A DNA stretch of 64,000 nucleotides from assembly GCF_023544665.1 (NCBI RefSeq), contig NZ_JAMJFL010000017.1, forward strand, positions 62,001 to 126,000, read 5' to 3'. Shown one piece after another: positions 41,735-51,495 of this stretch. How positions within the stretch are numbered: position 1 is the stretch's first letter; each line of letters begins with the position of its first letter. The stretch comes from Streptomyces sp. YS415. GTDB lineage: Bacteria; Actinomycetota; Actinomycetes; Streptomycetales; Streptomycetaceae. The notes beneath the pieces are model-generated. The model made no database searches, was not told the DNA's origin, and saw nothing but the letters and a program-made list of their open reading frames with translations. The position numbers and the translations under genes are program-made.

Positions 41735-42859
41735 TCAGCCGAGCAGCGTCTCCAGCTCCACGTGCTCCAGGCCGTGCGCCTCGGCGACCTCGCGGTAAAC
41801 GACCTTGCCGTCATGGGTGTTGAGGCCCTTGGCGAGCGCCGGGTCGCGGCGCAGCGCCTCCACCCAGCCGCGGTTGGCCAGCTCCACGATGTACGGCAGC
41901 GTGGCGTTGGTGAGCGCGTAGGTCGAGGTGTTGGGCACCGCGCCGGGCATGTTGGCGACGCAGTAGAAGACCGAGTCGTGGACCTGGAAGGTCGGCTCGG
42001 CGTGCGTGGTCGGGTGCGAGTCCTCGAAGCAGCCGCCCTGATCGATCGCGATGTCGACAAGGACACTTCCCGGCTTCATGCGCGAGACGAGCTCGTTGGT
42101 GACCAGCTTCGGGGCCTTGGCGCCCGGGATCAGCACGGCGCCGATGACGAGGTCGGCGTCGAGGACGGCCTTCTCCAGCTCGAAGGAGTTGGACATGATC
42201 GCCCGCACCTTGGTGCCGAAGACCTTGTCGGCCTCGCGCAGCTTGTTGATGTCACGGTCGAGCAGCGTGACGTGGAAGCCCATGCCGACGGCGATCTGGG
42301 TGGCGTTCCAGCCGGAGACACCGCCGCCGATCACGACGGCCTTGGCGGGCTGGGTGCCGGGGACACCGCCGGGCAGCACGCCGCGGCCGCCGGCCGAGCG
42401 CATCAGGTGGTAGGCGCCGACCTGCGGGGCGAGGCGGCCCGCGACCTCGGACATCGGGGCGAGCAGCGGCAGCGCACGGGAGGGCAGCTCGACCGTCTCG
42501 TAGGCGATGGCGGTGGTGCCGGACGCGATCAGGGCGTCCGTGCACTCCTTGGAGGCGGCCAGGTGCAGGTAGGTGAAGAGGGTCTGGTCCTTGCGGAGGC
42601 GGTGGTATTCCTCGGCAATGGGCTCCTTGACCTTCAGCAGCAGGTCAGCCGTGGCCCACACCTCGTCGGCGGTGTCCAGGATCCGGGCGCCCGCGGCCAC
42701 GTACTCGGTGTCGGGGATCGAGGAGCCGACGCCGGCGCCGCGCTCGATGACGACCTGGTGGCCGTTGCGCACCAGCTCGTGCACACCGGCGGGGGTGATG
42801 GCCACCCGGAACTCGTTGTTCTTGACCTCGCGGGGGATGCCGACCTTCACGTCGATCAC
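41735..42859 (-). CDS. ald: alanine dehydrogenase, 374 aa
   Basis: Interconverts L-alanine and pyruvate plus ammonia with NAD. Opening KVGIPREVKNNEFRVAITPA is diagnostic; LLKVKEPIAEEY and YLHLAASKECTDAL supply catalytic Lys and His; VIGGGVSGWNATQIAVGMG is the NAD Rossmann motif. GTG at 42859 gives MIDVKVGIPRE; GTG at 42850 would give the 371-residue form seen elsewhere. AAGGA precedes both. Monocistronic, with its own terminator. Confidence 0.95.
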   Translation of the reverse strand: MIDVKVGIPREVKNNEFRVAITPAGVHELVRNGHQVVIERGAGVGSSIPDTEYVAAGARILDTADEVWATADLLLKVKEPIAEEYHRLRKDQTLFTYLHLAASKECTDALIASGTTAIAYETVELPSRALPLLAPMSEVAGRLAPQVGAYHLMRSAGGRGVLPGGVPGTQPAKAVVIGGGVSGWNATQIAVGMGFHVTLLDRDINKLREADKVFGTKVRAIMSNSFELEKAVLDADLVIGAVLIPGAKAPKLVTNELVSRMKPGSVLVDIAIDQGGCFEDSHPTTHAEPTFQVHDSVFYCVANMPGAVPNTSTYALTNATLPYIVELANRGWVEALRRDPALAKGLNTHDGKVVYREVAEAHGLEHVELETLLG

Positions 42860-43026
42860 GGTCCTTGGCTCAGAGGGTGTATTGCAAGACATACCCAGGC
42901 ATGCGAGGGCACACCGGGAGACACCGCAGGAGAAGGTGCGGCAGAGCCAGTCTAATGAAGGTGTTCCCGCTGTCTAGCCTTTCATTGCATCAATCTTCAG
43001 CGGGTGTACTGCGGATTTCGCAGGTG

Positions 43027-45051
43027 TTAGCTGGTTGTAGCGCCCCTATCCGGCTCTGGCTCCCCCTCCGGGAGCTCTTCACCCAGCATGCGCTCGGCCG
43101 CCGCGCGGTGCAGTCGAGCGGCGGCGGAGTCCCCGAGGCGGTCCAAGGTGTCGGCGAGACGCACGTGCAGCGCCGCCTGGAGTCGTACGTCCTCGGCAAG
43201 GCGCGCCCGGTCCACCGCCTCCTGGCAGGTGCGCAGCGACTCCTCGGGCCGGCCCGCGTACTCCTGGACCCGGGCCAGTTCGCTCAACGCCCGCGCCTGG
43301 GCGGCGACATCGCCGCTCTTGCGGTACCCGGCCACCGCGGCCCGCCAGCTGCGCTGCGCCTCGCCGTAGCGCCCCGCGAAGGTGTGCGCGGCGCCGATCC
43401 GGCCGTACAGCCGGGCCGCCTCCGCGCGCTCGTCCCGGGCCAGGCGCTGGGCGAGGGCGCGGCCGAACCAGTCGGCGGCCCGGTCGTAGTCCCCGAGCTC
43501 GAGATGGGCACCGCCTACGGATTCCATCGCGCGGCCCGTCGCATACGGATCGTTCGCCTCGCGTCCGGCGTCCAGCGCGGCCCGGTAGCGCGCCAGCGCC
43601 TCCCGGGTCCGGCCGGTCCGGGCGTCCAGGTCGCCGAGGTTCAGCAGGGCGGCGGCCCGCTCGCGGGGCAGATTGCGGCGTTCGGCCACGTCCAGCACCA
43701 ATCCGTGGATGCCGTAGAGGTCACCGGCCGCGGCCTGGGTGCCGAAGTGGGCGACCATGGCGCGCACCAGCTGGGACATCAGCCGCCGGGCCAGGGTGTC
43801 GAGCTCCCCGTCGGCGACGGCGAGGCGGGCCGCGGCGAGCAGGGCGGGCCTGCGGATGCGCAGCCAGTCGGCGGCCGCCCGGGGGCTGGGAAAGCGCAGG
43901 GAGCGCGGCATGCCGAGGAGCTTCTCGCGCGCCTGCGGGCTGTCGGTCTCGGTGATCGCCCGGCACGACTGGAGCAGCCGTACGGTCCGCTCCAGCATGC
44001 GGGCGCGGGCCAGCTGCAGCTCGGCGGCCCGGTCCTGGGTCTCGGTGAGCGCCCGGAGCAGGGGGTGCAGACAGCCGGGGACCTCGTACTGCGGGAGCGG
44101 CGAGTCCACGGCGCGCAGCAGGCCGAGGGCGACGAAGTCGTCCAGGGTGGTGCGGGCGCCGCTGACCGAGCAGCCGGCCAGCGCGGAGGCGGTGTGCGGG
44201 TCGACCAGGCCGGCCGGGGCGAGGCTGAGCAGGCGCAGTATCCGGGCGGCCGTGGCGGGCAGGGCGGCGTAGGAGAGCCGGAAGACCCGGGCGAGCGGAC
44301 TGCCCGCGGTGTCCTCGTCGGGCTCGGCGTGCAGCTGCTTGCCGAGGTCGGCGACGGCGGCCTTGGGGCGGGCGGCGAGCCAGCCGCCGGCCAGCATCAG
44401 CGCGGCGGGCTGCGCCTGGCACTCCTCGACCAGTCCCTCGGCGGCCCGGGGGTCGACGGTGATCCGCACCGATCCCGCATGCCGGGACAGCAGTTCCACG
44501 GCCGACTTGGTGTCCAGCCCGCCGAGGGTGCAGGGGCGGACGTCGGCGATCCCGGTCAGCGGTCCGGCGGAGACGGCGACGGCCAGGCAGTCGGGGGTGT
44601 CCGGAAGCAGGGCGTCGACCTGTTCGGCGGTGGCCGCGTCGTCGAGCAGCAGCAGCATTTTGCGGTCGGCGAGGGCGTCCCGCAGCGCCGCGGTGAGGTC
44701 GTCCTCGGCGGCGCCGGCCGGGCTCGGCAGGTCCAGGGCGGTGAGCAGCTCGCGGGCGACGGAGTCGACGGGGACGGGGGTGCCGTCGGGCTCGCTGAGC
44801 CGGGCGCGCAGCACCCCGTCGCCGTAACGGTCGGCGACCTGCCGGACCAGCTCCTCGGCGAGGGCGGTGCGGCCGGAACCCGGGCGGCCGGCGATCAGCA
44901 GCACCCGCGCGCGGGGGGCCTTCTTCCCGGACAGGGTGTCCAGGCCCGCGCGCTCGATGTCGACGAGGAGTTCCTTCAACTCCCGTGTCCGGCCCAGGAA
45001 ATGACCGGTCGACAGCTCGACGCCGCCTGTGTCCACCGCCTGATCCGTCAC
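43027..45051 (-). CDS. AfsR-like NB-ARC ATPase with TPR repeats, 674 aa
   Basis: STAND-type regulator without the SARP DNA-binding domain. The nucleotide-binding domain spans about 20-310: P-loop GRPGSGRTA (55-63) with Arg61 in place of Lys, LLLLDDAATAEQV as Walker B, then GCSVSGARTTLDDFVALGLL as the winged-helix region. From residue about 450 a run of tetratricopeptide repeats (RAAALLNLGDLDARTGRTRE, GRAMESVGGAHLELGDYDRA, ARLYGRIGAAHTFAGRYGEA, ARALSELARVQEYAGRPEES). GTG at 45051 has GGGAG upstream. It sits between ald and the NUDIX gene. Signalling function unknown. Confidence 0.82.
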   Translation of the reverse strand: MTDQAVDTGGVELSTGHFLGRTRELKELLVDIERAGLDTLSGKKAPRARVLLIAGRPGSGRTALAEELVRQVADRYGDGVLRARLSEPDGTPVPVDSVARELLTALDLPSPAGAAEDDLTAALRDALADRKMLLLLDDAATAEQVDALLPDTPDCLAVAVSAGPLTGIADVRPCTLGGLDTKSAVELLSRHAGSVRITVDPRAAEGLVEECQAQPAALMLAGGWLAARPKAAVADLGKQLHAEPDEDTAGSPLARVFRLSYAALPATAARILRLLSLAPAGLVDPHTASALAGCSVSGARTTLDDFVALGLLRAVDSPLPQYEVPGCLHPLLRALTETQDRAAELQLARARMLERTVRLLQSCRAITETDSPQAREKLLGMPRSLRFPSPRAAADWLRIRRPALLAAARLAVADGELDTLARRLMSQLVRAMVAHFGTQAAAGDLYGIHGLVLDVAERRNLPRERAAALLNLGDLDARTGRTREALARYRAALDAGREANDPYATGRAMESVGGAHLELGDYDRAADWFGRALAQRLARDERAEAARLYGRIGAAHTFAGRYGEAQRSWRAAVAGYRKSGDVAAQARALSELARVQEYAGRPEESLRTCQEAVDRARLAEDVRLQAALHVRLADTLDRLGDSAAARLHRAAAERMLGEELPEGEPEPDRGATTS

Positions 45052-45237
45052 GGGCCACACTCCCGTCCCACACCGCACGCGCAAGCCCGCCGGGATTCCG
45101 GTACGGGCGTGTTTCAGAGCCTAGTTCACGCTCTGCTACGGGCCGTGTGGAGCGCGGCGGGCGGGAGCCAAGACTCCCCCGATCGGATCAGCGGATCGTA
45201 GGACCAGGGGCCCGGCGAGGGCGCGCGACCCCTCCGC

Positions 45238-45864
45238 CTACGCCACGAAGGGGCGCGCCGGCCACTCCGCGTCCGCCGGCCGCAGGTCGTCCATGCCGCC
45301 GGAGGCCCGGGCGGCGACCAGGGACAGCACGCCGACCACGAGGCAGTTGTTGTGCAGCTCCCCCGCGAGCACGCCCCGGACCAGCTCCGCGAGCGGTACG
45401 CGCGCGTGCTCCAGGTCGGCCTCCTCGTCCTCGACCTCGAAGCGCTCCCCCTCGGCCTCCGACAGATCGCGGGCCAGGAAGATCCGTACCGCCTCGTCGC
45501 AGCCGCCCGCCGTGGTGTAGACGTCGGTCAGCACCCGCCAGTCCTCGGCCTTGACGTGCGCCTCCTCGTACAGCTCGCGCTGGGCGGCGTGCAGCGGGTT
45601 CTCGCCGGGGACGTCGAGCAGTCCGGCCGGGATCTCCCACAGCTTGTGCCGTACGGGGTGCCGGTACTGCTTGATGAGCAGCACCCGGTCCTCGTCGTCC
45701 ACGGCGAGGACGGCGACCGAGCCCGGGTGCACCTGGTAGTCGCGGCGGACCACGCTTCCGTCGGGCATGACCACGTCGTCCGTGCGGACCGAGGTCTTGT
45801 TGCCCACGAAGGGGGTGTCCGTCGCCCGGATCTCCCACTCCTGCGGGGTGTCCTTGATCGTCAT
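45238..45864 (-). CDS. NUDIX hydrolase, ADP-ribose pyrophosphatase-like, 208 aa
   Basis: The NUDIX region reads GLLDVPGENPLHAAQRELYE then EAHV: the RE-x-x-EE core is intact, with one extra residue after the first Gly and His where the last Gly of the box is usual. VHPGSVAVLAVDDEDRVLLI and KQYRHPVRHKLWEIPAG are typical of ADP-ribose/NudF-type enzymes that split ADP-ribose to AMP and ribose 5-phosphate. ATG at 45864. Same position, next to pyrG, as in other actinobacteria, but a terminator separates the two. Confidence 0.9.
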   Translation of the reverse strand: MTIKDTPQEWEIRATDTPFVGNKTSVRTDDVVMPDGSVVRRDYQVHPGSVAVLAVDDEDRVLLIKQYRHPVRHKLWEIPAGLLDVPGENPLHAAQRELYEEAHVKAEDWRVLTDVYTTAGGCDEAVRIFLARDLSEAEGERFEVEDEEADLEHARVPLAELVRGVLAGELHNNCLVVGVLSLVAARASGGMDDLRPADAEWPARPFVA

Positions 45865-45886
45865 GCCTGCCCTTCCCACGTGCACC

Positions 45887-45928
45887 AAAAAAGACCGGGG
45901 TGCGCGCCTTCGCAGGCATGCACCCCGG
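45887..45928 (-). terminator. rho-independent terminator of pyrG
   Basis: Stem CCGGGGTGC (45895-45903) with GCACCCCGG (45920-45928) and a run of six A on the plus strand (45887-45892), which is a T6 tract after the stem on the minus strand. It lies 20 bp past the pyrG stop. Confidence 0.85.
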
Positions 45929-45947
45929 CCACCGTACAACTCTCGTC

Positions 45948-47597
<1,650 letters not shown>

Positions 47598-48106
47598 GGC
47601 CAAGGCGGGGCTCCCGTGGTCGCTATCTGGGGTGCGATACGGCTTTCCCACCGGGGATTCCGGAGTCGCCGTCGCTGCGGTTCGGGGGTTTTTCTCCCAC
47701 CGGTCCACGGGCTACCAGGGTATCAGCGCCGCGGGGCGATGGCTTCCGGCCACGCTCCGCGCACGTACCGACACGGGGCCACACGGGTGCACCGGTTTCT
47801 CACCCGTTGCTCACCCGTTCGGCCCACCCGCGTTGTCCGGAGCGGCACGCAGATCATCTACGTGCGTCGTATCCTGCTCGGACACTCACTGCCGAGCCGG
47901 ACCGGCAAGACGGCACCACCCCCGCCCGTACCACCGGAACATCACGGACTCGTCAGTTCGTTGAGCAACAGATGGCGTTTTGCCTCATCGGCGGAGCGGC
48001 TGCTTTGCTTCACCGCTCAACGACGCATTACAACGACCCCTTGACCGCATCAGCGACCGCCCCCTTCTTGATAGGGGGTGACGTGGCCGTTCGACTGGAG
48101 TTGCAC
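47598..48106. other. 509-bp divergent intergenic region between pyrG and the GH15 gene
   Basis: Promoter space for both genes. On the minus strand a TACCCT hexamer near 47718-47723 could be a -10 element for pyrG; on the plus side only the GH15 RBS CTGGAG (48095-48100) is clear. The frame that extends the GH15 gene upstream is Thr/Arg-rich and unlike the conserved family start, so I do not call it coding. Confidence 0.5.
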
Positions 48107-49909
48107 GTGGCCGGGCGCATCGAAGACTACGCACTCATCGGAGACATGCAGACCGCGGCACTGGTCTGCCGGGACGGCACGGTGGACTGGCTGTGCCTGC
48201 CCCGCTTCGACTCGCACGCCATCTTCGCCGGTCTGCTGGGCACCGAGGAGCACGGTTTCTGGCGGCTCGGGCCGGCCCACGCGGCGGACACCGAGCCGCC
48301 GACCGCGGCCCGGCGCAGCTACCGCGGGGACTCGCTGGTCCTGGAATCCGAGTGGGACACCCCGCGCGGCACGGTCCGAGTGACCGATTTCATGCCCCCG
48401 CGCGACGGCGCCCCGCAGCTGATCCGGATCGTGGAGGGCGTCTCCGGCCGGGTCCGGATGCGCTCGGCCCTGCGGATGCGGTTCTCCTACGGCCGGGTCG
48501 TGCCCTGGGTGCACAAGCACGAGGGCCGCACGGTGGCCGTCGCGGGCCCGGACTCGGTGTGGTTCGACACCGAGTGCGAGACCTACGGCAAGGCCCTGAC
48601 GACGTACTCCGACTTCACCGTCGCCCCCGGCGACCGGATCGCGTTCACCATCTCCTGGCAGCCCTCGCACCACCAGCCGCCGCCGCTGCCGGAGCCGGAG
48701 CAGTCGCTGGCGGCCACCGAGGACTTCTGGCGCGACTGGGTCGAGCACTGCACGTACCACGGCCCCTACCGCGAGGCCGTGATCCGCTCGCTGATCACGC
48801 TGAAGGCGCTGACGTACGCCCCGACCGGCGGCATCGTCGCCGCGCCCACCACCTCGCTGCCCGAGGAGATCGGCGGCGTCCGCAACTGGGACTACCGCTA
48901 CACCTGGCTGCGCGACGCGGCGATCACCCTGTCCTCGCTGCTGCGCACCGGCTACCGCGAGGAGGCCCGCGCCTGGCGCGAGTGGCTCCTGCGCGCGGTC
49001 GCGGGCGACCCGGAGAACCTCCAGATCATGTACGGCATCGCCGGCGAGCGCGAGCTCGGCGAGGCGGAGCTGGACTGGCTGCCCGGCTACGAGAACTCCG
49101 CGCCGGTCCGGGTCGGCAACGGCGCCGCCCACCAGCTCCAGCTGGATGTGTACGGCGAGGTCACCGAGGCCCTGCACCTGGGCCACATGACCGGGCTCGC
49201 CCGCAACGACTACGCCTCCCTGCTCCAGCTCAAGCTGATCCGCTACCTGGAGGACCACTGGGACGAGCCGGACGAGGGCATCTGGGAGGTGCGCGGTCCG
49301 CGCCGCCACTTCGTGCACTCCAAGGTGATGGCCTGGGTCGCCGTGGACCGCACCATCAAGCTGATCGAGTCCGGTGACGCGGACGGCCCGCTGGAGCGCT
49401 GGCGCGAACTGCGCGACGACATCCACCGGGACGTGTGCGAGAAGGGCTACGACAAGGAGCGCAACACCTTCACGCAGTCGTACGGCTCCAAGGAGCTGGA
49501 CGCCTCGCTGCTGCTGATCCCGCAGATGGGCTTCCTGCCGCCGGACGACAAGCGGGTCATCGGGACCATCGAGGCGATCCAGCGCGAGCTGTCCACGCCG
49601 GACGGCTTCATCCTGCGCTACCCGACGCAGGGCGAGGCCGAGGGCGTCGACGGGCTGCCGGGCGACGAGGGCGCCTTCCTCGCCTGTTCGTTTTGGATGG
49701 CGGACGACCTGGCCATGATCGGCCGCGTGGACGAGGCCCGCAGGCTCTTCGAGAAGCTGCTGTCACTGCGCAACGACCTCGGTCTGCTGGCGGAGGAGTG
49801 GGACCCGCGCCTGCAGCGCCAGGTGGGCAACTTCCCGCAGGCCTTCAGTCACGTGCCGCTGATCGACACCGCTCTGCGGCTGACGGCTTCGGGGGCCTAC
49901 GGCGGCTGA
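48107..49909 (+). CDS. glycoside hydrolase family 15 protein, 600 aa
   Basis: Glucoamylase/trehalase-like inverting glycosidase. Opening VAGRIEDYALIGDMQTAALV is the family's N-terminal signature; the start GTG at 48107 is chosen for it and for GGAG at six bases. The (alpha/alpha)6 barrel contains GGVRNWDYRYTWLRDAA, PDEGIWEVRGPRRHFVHSK and GLLAEEWDPRLQRQVGNFPQ, supplying the two catalytic carboxylates. In Streptomyces relatives this is likely alpha,alpha-trehalase or an oligosaccharide glucosidase; the substrate cannot be decided here. Monocistronic. Confidence 0.9.
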   Translation: MAGRIEDYALIGDMQTAALVCRDGTVDWLCLPRFDSHAIFAGLLGTEEHGFWRLGPAHAADTEPPTAARRSYRGDSLVLESEWDTPRGTVRVTDFMPPRDGAPQLIRIVEGVSGRVRMRSALRMRFSYGRVVPWVHKHEGRTVAVAGPDSVWFDTECETYGKALTTYSDFTVAPGDRIAFTISWQPSHHQPPPLPEPEQSLAATEDFWRDWVEHCTYHGPYREAVIRSLITLKALTYAPTGGIVAAPTTSLPEEIGGVRNWDYRYTWLRDAAITLSSLLRTGYREEARAWREWLLRAVAGDPENLQIMYGIAGERELGEAELDWLPGYENSAPVRVGNGAAHQLQLDVYGEVTEALHLGHMTGLARNDYASLLQLKLIRYLEDHWDEPDEGIWEVRGPRRHFVHSKVMAWVAVDRTIKLIESGDADGPLERWRELRDDIHRDVCEKGYDKERNTFTQSYGSKELDASLLLIPQMGFLPPDDKRVIGTIEAIQRELSTPDGFILRYPTQGEAEGVDGLPGDEGAFLACSFWMADDLAMIGRVDEARRLFEKLLSLRNDLGLLAEEWDPRLQRQVGNFPQAFSHVPLIDTALRLTASGAYGG

Positions 49910-50022
49910 ACCGTGATTGGTTTATCCGCGCTTCAGCCTGTCTACAGACTTGCTCGAATGTGACCTGCACCACAGGTTTATTCCTGGACAGCCGCGCCGA
50001 AATCCCGTTTCGATAGATCCCG

Positions 50023-50045
50023 CGAGGCCGACAATCTCGGCCTCG
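50023..50045. terminator. hairpin, likely terminator of the GH15 gene
   Basis: A perfect 9-bp stem (50023-50031 with 50037-50045), 5-nt loop, about 115 bp after the GH15 stop. It marks the border between the conserved block and the biosynthetic cluster. Confidence 0.5.
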
Positions 50046-50158
50046 AATCCACGGGGGAATTACCCGAATCTTGTCGTTGGCAATGGCGCTGAACGAGAGG
50101 TGTAGGGCATGTTGGCGATCCTGACGTGCGCAGCAGGAATTGAGAGCACGGCCCGGTC

Positions 50159-51379
50159 ATGCTGAGCAGGCTCCTCCCGTCAGGGGGGCCCGCGCGCGTC
50201 CTCACCGGCATCACCCTGGTCCACACCCTGGGCCAGGGCCTGTGGATGGCGCTCAGCGCCATCTACGCGACCACGGTCCTCGACCTCACGCCCGGCCAGT
50301 TCGGCGTCGGCGTCGGCATCGCCGCGGGCATGGCCCTCGCGGTCAGCACCCCGACCGGTCTGCTGGCCGACCGGGTCGGCCCGCGGTCCGTCCAGATCTG
50401 GTCCTTCCTCGCCCTCGGGCCGCTGACCGCGGCGCTCCTGGCGGTGAACGGGTTCGCCCAGTACGTCGTCGTGCTCAGCGTGCAGGCCGTCGCCTACAGC
50501 GCCAGCCGCAGTGCCCGGATGGCCATGGTGGCGGGCCTCTTCCCCGCGGCGGAACGGGTCTCCGTACGCGCCTATCTGCGGGCCACGAGCAATGTCAGTG
50601 TCTCCGTGGGCGCGGCGCTGGCCGGCCTGCTGCTGGTGGTCGACTCCGACCAGGCGTACCGGCTCGCCGTCGTGTTCAATGCGGCCACCTACCTGGTGAC
50701 CGGGCTGCTCACGCTGCTGCTGCCCGCCGTTCCGGCCCAGCCGGCCCGGCCGGGGCCCGCGCTGATCGTGCTGAGGGACCGGCCGTACCTGGCCTTCATC
50801 GCGCTGGACGGGCTGCTGTCCATGCACAATCTGCTGCTCGACGTCGTGCTGCCGCTGTGGATCCTGCACCACACCGACGCCCCGCGGTGGACGATCGCGG
50901 CCATCCTGCTCACCAACACCGTCACCGTGGTCCTGCTCCAGGTCCGGGCGGCACGCGGGACGGACGAGCCACGCGCCGCGGCCAGGGCCTCGCGCTCCGG
51001 GTCGCTGTGTCTGGCGGTCGCCTGCCTCGTGTTCGCCGCCACCGGCGGGGTGTCCGCCGCGGTCGCCGGGGCGCTGCTCCTGCTCGGGGCGCTCGCCCAC
51101 GTCCTAGGTGAGATGCGGCAGTCTGCCGGCAGCTGGGGCATGTCGTTCGGTCTGGCGCCCGAGCACGCCCAGGGCCAGTACCAGGGCACGTACGCCATGG
51201 GTGCCGATCTGGGCAAGATGATCGCTCCCGCGCTGCTGACCTGGCTCGTGATCGAGCACGGCACCCTCGGCTGGATCAGCATGGCCGTCGGCTTCGTGCT
51301 GATCGGCGCCGCCATTCCGGCCGTCGTGAACCGGGCGCTGCGCGGCAACAGGACGGCCTCCGAATTCGTCGCGGCCTGA
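50159..51379 (+). CDS. MFS transporter, 12 TM, cluster exporter, 406 aa
   Basis: Twelve hydrophobic helices. Loop 2-3 carries GLLADRVGPRSVQIW; GQFGVGVGIAAGMALAVSTPT precedes it. First gene of the specialised-metabolite cluster, 116 bp before the NRPS-like gene. The usual DRxGxR basic cluster is reduced to DRVGPR. It most likely exports the cluster product or gives self-resistance. The RBS is weak; the ATG at 50159 was taken because the preceding TGA-rich sequence offers no better start. Confidence 0.85.
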   Translation: MLSRLLPSGGPARVLTGITLVHTLGQGLWMALSAIYATTVLDLTPGQFGVGVGIAAGMALAVSTPTGLLADRVGPRSVQIWSFLALGPLTAALLAVNGFAQYVVVLSVQAVAYSASRSARMAMVAGLFPAAERVSVRAYLRATSNVSVSVGAALAGLLLVVDSDQAYRLAVVFNAATYLVTGLLTLLLPAVPAQPARPGPALIVLRDRPYLAFIALDGLLSMHNLLLDVVLPLWILHHTDAPRWTIAAILLTNTVTVVLLQVRAARGTDEPRAAARASRSGSLCLAVACLVFAATGGVSAAVAGALLLLGALAHVLGEMRQSAGSWGMSFGLAPEHAQGQYQGTYAMGADLGKMIAPALLTWLVIEHGTLGWISMAVGFVLIGAAIPAVVNRALRGNRTASEFVAA

Positions 51380-51480
51380 GCCCTTATTCCCGCATTCCGT
51401 GACGCCTTCTTCCGCCGTGCCCGCAATTCGGCACCCGCACGTACGTATTCGGTAATTCGCGCGGCACGTGAACACCTGAC

Positions 51481-51489
51481 AAGGAGGGG
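51481..51489 (+). promoter_or_regulatory. strong ribosome-binding site of the NRPS-like gene
   Basis: AAGGAGGGG six bases before the ATG at 51496; it fixes the start of the large gene and so the size of the condensation-like remnant at its N-terminus. Confidence 0.8.
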
Positions 51490-51495
51490 ACCGTC

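Noticed and set aside
47807..48106. 100-residue N-terminal extension of the GH15 protein
   Set aside because: The family starts at VAGRIEDYALIGDM, and GGAG lies six bases before that GTG.
49910..50158. Gene between GH15 and the cluster exporter
   Set aside because: Only short frames without RBS; a hairpin is the sole structured element.
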